Part shown: piece after piece, positions 39,684 to 46,437 of the stretch
Layout of the letters: every line of letters begins with the position of its first letter
How positions within the stretch are numbered: the first letter of the stretch is position 1
NCBI GenBank assembly: GCA_013821985.1
Contig: PNJQ01000005.1
Coordinates: forward strand, 22,481 to 86,480
DNA from: Opitutus sp.
GTDB lineage: Bacteria > Verrucomicrobiota > Verrucomicrobiia > Opitutales > Opitutaceae
Reading direction: 5' to 3'
DNA: 64,000 bases
Program-made: the position numbers and the translations under genes
Notes under the pieces: generated by a model
The model's database searches: none
Told to the model about the DNA's origin: nothing
What the model saw: only the letters and a program-made list of their open reading frames with translations

Positions 39684-40090
39684 TTAACCAACGCCCTAAC
39701 CTCGCACCGAATCGTCGGTTCGGTTCGAGGTCGGAGGGCAGGTCCCTGTGCCCGCCAAGCCCGCGGCGCAATTCTCGCGAGTGATGCCGACGAGCGAATC
39801 GACCGACGACTGCGCCGCGATTCTGGCGACGCGCCCTCGCGAGCGATTCCGGCGAACGTGGCCTGACGCGCAGAGGGACCTGCGCGTCCACCTGTGCGTG
39901 TCGGCTTGGGTTCTCTCTCGCGAGGAATCTTGGCTGCATGGTCCCCAAGAGGGGTGCCCGCAGGGCGGGGTGTATGACGAATCTTCGCACGAAACTATCC
40001 TCGCGCCCGCAACGCACTCCTGCAGGCGTGGTGCGCCCCCGTCCCCACCGCGCTTGCCAATCGCCGCCCTCGCGCATTCAGTGCGCTCCG
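39684..40090. repeat. Non-coding gap with a nested inverted-repeat element
   Basis: No credible gene. A hairpin CCTCG-x-ACCGAA / TTCGGT-x-CGAGG spans 39700-39730. Further on, GCAGGTCCCT (39738-39747) is the exact reverse complement of AGGGACCTGC (39874-39883). Inside that span CGCGGCGCA (39762-39770) pairs with TGCGCCGCG (39811-39819). The palindrome CTCGCGAG occurs three times (39774, 39836, 39917). The 146-bp unit can fold as a nested structure and could be a mobile repeat, a small RNA or a 3'-end structure. The rest up to 40090 shows nothing I can assign. Confidence 0.5.
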
Positions 40091-40471
40091 ATGTCCGCCC
40101 CTGCCAGTCCCATTACCCTGCCCGAAGGCGTCCGCGAGGGTAACGAAAACCTCGTGCGCCTCACCCCCGACGCGGCTGGGAAAGTGGCGGCGTTGATCGC
40201 GCGTGAGCAACAGGGCGAGTTCCTGCGCATCGCGATTACGGGCGGCGGTTGCAACGGCCTGAGTTACAAGATGAAGTTCGTCCCCGAAGCGCGTCGGGGC
40301 GACATCCTCGTCCGGTCCGCCGGAGCGGTGGTCGTGGTGGACCCGAAGACCGCCCTCTATTTGAAAGGCACCGTGCTCGACTACTCGCACCAGATGGTCG
40401 GAGGCGGGTTCAAGTTTTCCAATCCCAACGCCAAGGCCTCCTGCTCCTGCGGGGAGAGCTTCAGCGTGTAA
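40091..40471 (+). CDS. A-type iron-sulfur carrier (HesB/IscA/ErpA family)
   Basis: 126 residues from the ATG at 40091. It has the three conserved cysteines of A-type carriers: the first in ITGGGCNGLSYKMKF, and the pair in KASCSCGESF at the C-terminus. These carriers take an iron-sulfur cluster from the assembly scaffold and insert it into target enzymes. The 20-residue N-terminal extension before VRLTPDAAGKV is not conserved. No isc or suf gene is adjacent, which fits an ErpA-like solitary locus, but the subfamily is not decided by the motifs. Confidence 0.88.
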   Translation: MSAPASPITLPEGVREGNENLVRLTPDAAGKVAALIAREQQGEFLRIAITGGGCNGLSYKMKFVPEARRGDILVRSAGAVVVVDPKTALYLKGTVLDYSHQMVGGGFKFSNPNAKASCSCGESFSV

Positions 40472-40623
40472 GGCCGGATAACCGACGCGGGTTGGCGCCC
40501 GGACTTCACCGGGCGGCGCGCGATGGTTTTTCCCCTGCGGCACACTCTCAGATTGGGGTTGTCATCACCCCGGGGCGCGGCAAAAACACCGGGCGACCCT
40601 CACCGTTCAGCAACACCTAATTA

Positions 40624-41277
40624 ATGGCTCTTCCTTCCTCCTCCGGCGGCCGTCCGCCCTACAATCGCGCTCCGCGCACGTCCGATCCCTACGCGCACAT
40701 CCGCCGTAACGCGCGCATCAAGTCCCCTCAAGTCCGCGTCATCAGCCCCGAAGGTCGCCAGCTGGGCGTCATCGACACGCCGAAGGCCCTCGCGCTCGCG
40801 CAGCAGTTCAATCTCGACTTGGTCGAGGTCGCGTCCGCCGCCGTTCCGCCCGTTTGCCGCATCATGGACTTCGGCAAATACATCTACGAGGAACAGAAGA
40901 AGCACGCGCACAGCAAACCGGCCGGCGCGAAGCTGAAGGAAATCGAGTTCACCGTCCGCATCGAGCAGCACGACTTTTTCACCAAGATCCGCCATGCCGA
41001 GGAATTCCTCGACCATGGCAACAAGGTGAAGCTCCGCCTCAAATTCCGCGGTCGCGAGATGGCGCACACCGAGATGGGTTTCGAGGTCATGAAGAAGGCG
41101 CTCGCCGAGCTCGAATCGATGGGCCACCCGGACTCGCCACCGAAACTCGCGGGCAAGCAGATCAATGTGATGCTCTCGCCGAACCCGGTGAACAAGCGCA
41201 AGCCGAAGCACTACACGCGCGAAGCGGGTCACGTTCCGGGCAACGGCGAAAGCGCTCCGGCCGAGAACCACGGCTGA
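40624..41277 (+). CDS. infC: Translation initiation factor IF-3
   Basis: 217 residues, with N-domain RRNARIKSPQVRVISPEGRQ and LGVIDTPKALALAQQ, the linker CRIMDFGKYIYEEQKK and C-domain KEIEFTVRIEQHDFFTKI. IF-3 keeps 30S subunits free and checks start-codon pairing. It starts with ATG directly after an in-frame TAA-TTA, not with the rare AUU/AUC codon that autoregulates many infC genes. The usual downstream rpmI and rplT are absent; a cell-wall amidase gene follows instead. The 152-bp leader has a 7-bp GC stem (CGCCCGG/CCGGGCG, 40496-40515). The last 35 residues are an unconserved basic tail. Confidence 0.95.
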   Translation: MALPSSSGGRPPYNRAPRTSDPYAHIRRNARIKSPQVRVISPEGRQLGVIDTPKALALAQQFNLDLVEVASAAVPPVCRIMDFGKYIYEEQKKHAHSKPAGAKLKEIEFTVRIEQHDFFTKIRHAEEFLDHGNKVKLRLKFRGREMAHTEMGFEVMKKALAELESMGHPDSPPKLAGKQINVMLSPNPVNKRKPKHYTREAGHVPGNGESAPAENHG

Positions 41278-41291
41278 GTTCCGCCACCGCG

Positions 41292-42395
41292 ATGGCTCCG
41301 CCGCGGTTGCTGCGTCTGATTTTGCTGCTCGCGGCGACCCACCTCGCCGGCGCGACCGGTGCGATTTCCGCCCCGAATCCCACGCCCGTCCGCGCGCCGC
41401 CGACGCGCCCGACTGCGACGCAACTGCCATGGACGACCGCGCGTTTGCGCGGCCTCGAATTCGTCGATCTGCGCGACGTCGGCACGAAGCTCGGTTGGAA
41501 ACCGCTCTGGAACACGCCTGGCCGCAAGCTGACACTCAGCGCCGGCGAAGGGAACGGCATCGTCTTCGAACTCGACGGACGCGACTGCTACCTCAACGGC
41601 ATCCGCATCTTTCTCAGCGAACGCGTCGCCGGCGCCCGCGACACGCTCTGGATCGCCAAGGTCGATTTGGTCAAGACGATCGCGCCGCTTCTCCGTCCGG
41701 CGGACCACGCGGCCGCTTTGCCCGCGCCGCCGCGTCTGATCGTGCTCGATGCCGGTCACGGCGGCACGGACCCGGGCAAATACAATCTCAAGTATCGCCT
41801 CAACGAAAAGGACATGACCCTCGATGTCGTCCTGCGGCTGAAAAAAGTCCTCGAGGCGCGCGGTTACCGCATTGCCCTCACGCGCGCGGACGACACGCGC
41901 TTTTCCAGCAATCCCATCGTCGATTTGCAGCGGCGTGCGAACTTCGCGAACCAGGCCGGTGCGGAGCTTTTTCTCAGCGTGCACTTCAACGCCGTCGATC
42001 CGAAGGACTCGCATCGCGTCACCGGCTCCGAGACCTACGTGCTCACGCCTCAGGGCATGCTCTCCACTTCCGACCAGGAGAAGGACGACCTGACGGACGC
42101 GGCCTTCCCCGGCAATCGCCAGGATTTGGCGAACGCGGTGCTGGGATATTTTTTGCACCGCCAACTGATCGATCGACTCCAAACTTCCGATCGCGGCTAC
42201 AAACGCGCGCGCTTCGCCGTGCTGCGCTTCGTCAACTGTCCCGCCGCGCTGCTCGAGGCGGCCTATCTGTCCAACGACGACGAAGCGGCGCGCGTGGCGA
42301 AGCCGGAGTTTCGGCAGGAGATCGCGGAGGCGATCGCCGCGGGCGTCGAAAGTTACAGTGCGGCATTGCAAGCGCTGCGCCCGGCGGCGAAATAG
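41292..42395 (+). CDS. N-acetylmuramoyl-L-alanine amidase (Amidase_3)
   Basis: 367 residues with a signal peptide (LLRLILLLAATHLAGATGA). An N-terminal copper-amine-oxidase-like or AMIN-like region (LRGLEFVDLRDVGTKLGWKP) may bind wall polymers. The zinc amidase domain follows: LIVLDAGHGGTDPGKYN (His), the Glu in YRLNEKDMTLDV, FLSVHFNAVD (His), and the catalytic Glu in PAALLEAAYLSNDDEA. It cleaves the bond between MurNAc and the stem peptide during division or turnover. It lies 14 bp after infC and 7 bp before the nuclease gene. Confidence 0.92.
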   Translation: MAPPRLLRLILLLAATHLAGATGAISAPNPTPVRAPPTRPTATQLPWTTARLRGLEFVDLRDVGTKLGWKPLWNTPGRKLTLSAGEGNGIVFELDGRDCYLNGIRIFLSERVAGARDTLWIAKVDLVKTIAPLLRPADHAAALPAPPRLIVLDAGHGGTDPGKYNLKYRLNEKDMTLDVVLRLKKVLEARGYRIALTRADDTRFSSNPIVDLQRRANFANQAGAELFLSVHFNAVDPKDSHRVTGSETYVLTPQGMLSTSDQEKDDLTDAAFPGNRQDLANAVLGYFLHRQLIDRLQTSDRGYKRARFAVLRFVNCPAALLEAAYLSNDDEAARVAKPEFRQEIAEAIAAGVESYSAALQALRPAAK

Positions 42396-42402
42396 GCGGG
42401 TG

Positions 42403-43464
42403 ATGAACCTGCTTCGTCCCTTCGTGGTCGCGGTCGGGCTCGCGGGTCCCTGGATCGTGCCGTCGGCCGTCGCCTGGGATTACGAGGGCCACCGCGCCGT
42501 CAACCAAGTCGCCCTCGCGTCGCTGCCCGCGGATTTCCCCGCGTTCGTGCGCGAACCCGCCGCCGCCGAGCGCATCGCGTGGCTCTCGAGCGAGGCCGAT
42601 CGCTGGCGCAGCGCCCCGGATTTGCCGGCGCGCCATTGCAACGCGCCGGACCACTATCTCGACATCGAATACCTCGCGATGGCCGGCCTCGATGCCGCGA
42701 CGGTGAGCAGCTTCCGCTACGAATTCGTCGTCCAATACGCGCAGGGCCGCGCGGCGCATCCGCAGAATTTCGCGCCCATCGATCCCGCGCAGAATTCCGA
42801 TCGCACGCGCGAATGGCCCGGCTTCCTGCCGTGGACCATCGCGGAGTATTTCGGCAAGCTCCGCGGCAATTTCGCGCGCCTCAAGGTGCTCGAGGAGATG
42901 GGCACGTCCGACGAGATCGCGCAGGCCCGGGCAAGCATCGTCGAGATGATGGGCATCATGGGTCACTTTCTCGGCGACGCCGCGCAGCCGCTGCACACGA
43001 CGATCCATCACAACGGTTGGGTCGGCCCGAACACGAACAACTACACGACCGGGCGCGGGTTTCATTCGTGGATCGATTCCGGTTTCATCAATCGCGCCAA
43101 GCTCGACCTCGCGCCGCTCGCCGCACAGGCGCGGCCCGCAGCACTGTTGTCGCTCGACGCTCGCCCCGACGGCCGCGACCCGATGTTCGCGCACGCGATG
43201 GCTTTTCTGCAGGGGCAGCACCGGCTCGTCGAGCCGCTCTATCAGCTCGAAGCGGCGGGCAAATTGAAAGCGGAGAACAATCCGCCAGACGCCGAGGCGG
43301 TCGATTTTATCCGGCAGCGGGTGCTTACTGCCGGACAAATGCTCGGCAATCTCTGGCTGACGGCGTGGCGCTCGGCGGCACCGGACGGTTTTCTCCGCGG
43401 CCAATTGATCCGCCAGAAGGCCGCGGCCGAGGGTGCCGCGGCACCCGCGCGTCAGACGCCATGA
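42403..43464 (+). CDS. S1/P1-type zinc nuclease / phospholipase C superfamily protein
   Basis: 353 residues from the ATG at 42403, with a signal peptide ending VPSAVA so that mature Trp1 (WDYEGHRAVNQVAL) is available as a zinc ligand, as in S1 and P1 nucleases. Further ligands lie in CNAPDHYLDIEY, in MGIMGHFLGDAAQPLHTTIH (H-x3-GD-x2-QPLH) and in GFHSWIDSGFI. Members cleave single-stranded nucleic acids and 3'-nucleotides, or phospholipids in the related branch. It should act outside the cytoplasm, perhaps for phosphate or nucleotide scavenging. The stop overlaps the crcB start. Confidence 0.85.
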   Translation: MNLLRPFVVAVGLAGPWIVPSAVAWDYEGHRAVNQVALASLPADFPAFVREPAAAERIAWLSSEADRWRSAPDLPARHCNAPDHYLDIEYLAMAGLDAATVSSFRYEFVVQYAQGRAAHPQNFAPIDPAQNSDRTREWPGFLPWTIAEYFGKLRGNFARLKVLEEMGTSDEIAQARASIVEMMGIMGHFLGDAAQPLHTTIHHNGWVGPNTNNYTTGRGFHSWIDSGFINRAKLDLAPLAAQARPAALLSLDARPDGRDPMFAHAMAFLQGQHRLVEPLYQLEAAGKLKAENNPPDAEAVDFIRQRVLTAGQMLGNLWLTAWRSAAPDGFLRGQLIRQKAAAEGAAAPARQTP

Positions 43465-43829
43465 ACCCCGCCGCGCTGCTCTGGATTGCCCTCGGCGGCG
43501 CGCTCGGCTCGGTCGCCCGTGCGCTCATCGGCTACGCGCTGCAAACGCGGTTTCCGTGGGCGACGCTGGTCGTGAACATCGTGGGGTCGTTCATCCTCGG
43601 CTGGACGATGACGCGGCTTGGCGGACTCGAGCCCGCCCCGGCCGTGCGGATGGAAGCGCTCGTCGTCGTCGGCTTTTGCGGCGGCTTCACGACGTTTTCG
43701 ACCTTCAGCTGGCAAACGTTGGAGCAGATGCTGCGCGGACAATGGGGCCTTGCCGCGGTGAACCTATTGCTCTCCATCGGACTGTGCCTCGCCGCGGTCT
43801 GGCTGGGCATGCGATTGGGGCGCGCATGA
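43461..43829 (+). CDS. crcB: Fluoride channel FluC/CrcB
   Basis: 122 residues, four helices, working as an antiparallel dimer that leaks fluoride out of the cell. Signature sequences are GGALGSVARALIGY, LVVNIVGSFILGW with the conserved Asn, and VGFCGGFTTFSTFSWQT with the Phe box and central Na+ site glycines. It overlaps the nuclease stop and the TIGR03790-type start (ATGA at both ends). I find no fluoride riboswitch upstream, and none would be expected in the middle of an operon. Confidence 0.95.
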   Translation: MNPAALLWIALGGALGSVARALIGYALQTRFPWATLVVNIVGSFILGWTMTRLGGLEPAPAVRMEALVVVGFCGGFTTFSTFSWQTLEQMLRGQWGLAAVNLLLSIGLCLAAVWLGMRLGRA

Positions 43830-45535
43830 AATCGGCACCCGGAGGCCACGGCGGAAATTCCCTCCGGCCACGCCCGGCGCGGCGCTGCGCGTGCCTCGTC
43901 CTCTCCTTGCTCGTCTGCGCGGCGGTCCGTCTGACTGCCGCGGACGATCTCGCGGCGCGCACCATCATCCTCGTCAATTCCCGCCAGCCGGACTCCGTCG
44001 AACTCGGCGAATACTACGCCGCGCAGCGCGCGATTCCGCGCGAAAACATCGTGGCTCTGCCGCTGCCGCCGACGGAGAGCATCACCTGGCGCGAGTTCGT
44101 GGACCAGGTCTGGCAGCCGCTGCAGGACGAGTTGCATCGTCGCGGGTGGCTCGAAGGTTCGCTCTCGAGTCAGCTCGACGCGCTCGGGCGCCGCAAATCC
44201 GCGCTCACGGGTCATCGGATTGCCTACCTGGTGACGTGTCGCGGCACACCGCTGCGCATTCACGACGATCCCACGGCGTTCGAACCCGCGCAGGCGGCCC
44301 GCGTGCCGCAGCAATTTCGGCGCAATCAGGCCGCGGTCGATTCGGAACTGAGTTTGCTCGCGCAAAGGCCGCAGGCGACGGTCGGGTTCGTGCCGAATCC
44401 GCTCTTTCGCACCAAGGCCGCGGCGGATATCAGCGCCGATTTTGTCGTGAAGGTTTCGCGCCTCGATGGTCCCTCGGCCGCCGACGCGCGAGCCCTCGTG
44501 TCATCCGCTCTCGAGGCCGAGAAATTCGGCCTGATTGGCCGCTACTACGTCGATCTCGGCGGACCCCATGCCGTGGGCGACCGCTGGTTGGAAGCGACGC
44601 GCGAGCGGTTGGGCGACTTGGGCTTTTTCGGCGAGGTCGAACGGACCGGCCGTCTGTTCGATGCGGCGGACCGCTTCGACGCGCCGGTGCTCTATTTCGG
44701 CTGGTATGCCAGCACCGTGAGCGGGCCGTTCCTGCGGGAAGAATTCCGGTTTCCGCCTGGTGCGATCGCGCTGCACATCCACAGTTTTTCGGCCGCGGGG
44801 GTGCGCAGTTCCACCGACCAGTGGTGCGGTCCGCTCGTGGCGCGCGGTGTCGCGGCAACCTTCGGCAACGTCTTCGAGCCGTATCTCGAGTTCACGTTGC
44901 GCCCCGACCTGCTGCTTGAGCAACTCGCGGCGGGGGCCACACTGGGTGACGCGGCGTATTACGCGACCCCGGTGCTGGGCTGGCAGGGCCTCGTCATCGG
45001 CGATCCGCTTTATCGTCCCTTCAAGGTCTCGTTGCCCGATCAACTGGCCCAACTCGCGGCCCTTCCTGCCTCGCTCGCCGGCCACGTCGTCGCGCGCCAA
45101 GCCGCCGTGCTCGACCGGCTCGGCATGAGCGACGAGGCGCGGGCTTTGTTCGCCCGGGGCATGCGCGAGGCGCCGAGTCTGGCGCTCGCGCTGGCGTCGG
45201 CGCGCTTCGAGCTGGCGCAGAAGCGTCCCGCCGTCGCGGTCGGGCAACTGGGCTTCGTGGCGAACCTGCGCGACATCTCGCCCGTGGACTGGCCCCTCGT
45301 GCGCGCGGCCGGAGAATTTGTCGCGGCCAACGGCGCAGCGCGCGAGGCACTGCCGATCTATCAGGCGCTCGTCCGCGCCAAGGCGCCTTCGCTTGATGCG
45401 GCGCTGCAGGTGCTCGCCGATGCTAAAAAAATCGCCGACACCACCGGCAATCTAGCCCTCTCGCTCGAGTTTGCCAAAAAGGCCATCGATCTCGCGCCGC
45501 CACCGGCGCCACCGGCGGCCAGCGGGCCAAAGTGA
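43826..45535 (+). CDS. TIGR03790-type exported protein
   Basis: 569 residues with a signal peptide after a basic start (CLVLSLLVCAAVRLTAADDL). The body matches the TIGR03790 pattern: TIILVNSRQPDSVELGEYYA, IPRENIVALPLP, HRIAYLVTCRGTPLRI, APVLYFGWYAS and GLVIGDPLYRPF. The last 150 residues are TPR-like helical repeats (DRLGMSDEARALFARGMREA; REALPIYQALVRAK). The family is common in Verrucomicrobiota, Planctomycetota and Acidobacteriota and has no established function. The start overlaps the crcB stop, which ties it to the amidase-nuclease-CrcB transcript. Confidence 0.82.
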   Translation: MKSAPGGHGGNSLRPRPARRCACLVLSLLVCAAVRLTAADDLAARTIILVNSRQPDSVELGEYYAAQRAIPRENIVALPLPPTESITWREFVDQVWQPLQDELHRRGWLEGSLSSQLDALGRRKSALTGHRIAYLVTCRGTPLRIHDDPTAFEPAQAARVPQQFRRNQAAVDSELSLLAQRPQATVGFVPNPLFRTKAAADISADFVVKVSRLDGPSAADARALVSSALEAEKFGLIGRYYVDLGGPHAVGDRWLEATRERLGDLGFFGEVERTGRLFDAADRFDAPVLYFGWYASTVSGPFLREEFRFPPGAIALHIHSFSAAGVRSSTDQWCGPLVARGVAATFGNVFEPYLEFTLRPDLLLEQLAAGATLGDAAYYATPVLGWQGLVIGDPLYRPFKVSLPDQLAQLAALPASLAGHVVARQAAVLDRLGMSDEARALFARGMREAPSLALALASARFELAQKRPAVAVGQLGFVANLRDISPVDWPLVRAAGEFVAANGAAREALPIYQALVRAKAPSLDAALQVLADAKKIADTTGNLALSLEFAKKAIDLAPPPAPPAASGPK

Positions 45536-45642
45536 CAGACTCGAGCATCGTTAGTAAAGTGTAGCCGGAGTTGCTGCCTCCTGAAGGAACCCCCGCCGAG
45601 CGAAGAAACGCCGACCGCGCCACCCACCCACGCAGCGTCCAA

Positions 45643-45669
45643 TAAAAAGCCCGCCGAGATGCGGCGGGC
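45643..45669 (-). terminator. Intrinsic terminator of clpP
   Basis: On the minus strand GCCCGCC (45669-45663) pairs with GGCGGGC (45655-45649), with a 7-nt loop, followed by TTTTTAT. It starts about 36 bases after the clpP stop. Confidence 0.85.
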
Positions 45670-45704
45670 GAAGGTTTGCGGTGCCCTGAACGGCCGCGGC
45701 GTGC

Positions 45705-46358
45705 TTACAGTTTCTCGACGATCTTGTCGGCCAGGCCGTATTCGATCGCTTCCTGCGCGTTCAGATAAAAATCCCGGTCGGAGTCGCGGGCCACTTTCTC
45801 GATCGGCTGGCCCGACGCGTCAGCGAGAATCTGGTTCAATTCCACGCGCAGTTTTTCCATTTCCTTCGCCTGGATGTTGATGTCCGACGCCGGACCAACC
45901 ATGCGGCCCGTGATGAGCGGCTGGTGAATCAACACGCGCGCGTGCGGGAAAATGTAGCGGCGACCCTTGGGCGCGGCACTGAGCAGAATCGAGCCCATGG
46001 ATGCCGCCATGCCGGTGACGATGATGTTCACGGGGGACGTGATCAGCTTCATCGTGTCGTAAACCGCCATGCCGGCCGTGATCGAACCGCCGGGCGTGTT
46101 CATGTAGAAATTGATTTCCTTCCCCGGACCGGTGGCCTCGAGGTAAAGCAGCTTTTCCGTGAGGTCCTTCGCGGACTCGTCGGTCACCGCACCCCAGAGG
46201 AAAATTTTTCGCTGCTCGAGAAACTTGCGCTGGATCTGTGCGCCGACCGGCGTCGGGGTCTTGCCGACGGTTTCCTCCGCCGGATTTTCGTCGTCATCAT
46301 CGTCGAGACGCGGAGTCAGCGGGCTGTGGTAATCGCGGGAAAGATTGTGGGCGGACAT
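45705..46358 (-). CDS. clpP: ATP-dependent Clp protease proteolytic subunit
   Basis: 217 residues. The catalytic Ser120 lies in VTGMAASMGSILLSAAPKG, His145 in HARVLIHQPLITG, and the Asp is expected in the VARDSDRDFYLNAQEAIEYG region. It forms the two-ring chamber fed by ClpX or ClpA/C. The first 37 residues are an unconserved, acidic extension (TPRLDDDDDENPAEETVGK). No clpX or tig is adjacent, so this may be one of several ClpP paralogues, as in other Verrucomicrobiota. It has a strong terminator downstream. Confidence 0.93.
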   Translation of the reverse strand: MSAHNLSRDYHSPLTPRLDDDDDENPAEETVGKTPTPVGAQIQRKFLEQRKIFLWGAVTDESAKDLTEKLLYLEATGPGKEINFYMNTPGGSITAGMAVYDTMKLITSPVNIIVTGMAASMGSILLSAAPKGRRYIFPHARVLIHQPLITGRMVGPASDINIQAKEMEKLRVELNQILADASGQPIEKVARDSDRDFYLNAQEAIEYGLADKIVEKL

Positions 46359-46437
46359 GGCCCTGAACCGTGCACCGGTTGCCCGGTTTTGCGAGTCGTT
46401 TTTCCCTTCCGGCGGGTGAAGCGGTGGCGAGGTGCCT

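Noticed and set aside
39748..40143. 131-codon open frame in the gap before the IscA-like gene.
   Set aside because: Composition is rich in Arg, Pro, Ser and Cys, it runs through the inverted-repeat element and into the next gene, and it has no recognisable domain.
43400..43461. Possible fluoride riboswitch before crcB.
   Set aside because: crcB starts inside the stop of the nuclease gene and the upstream bases are coding; no fluoride-riboswitch core is seen.
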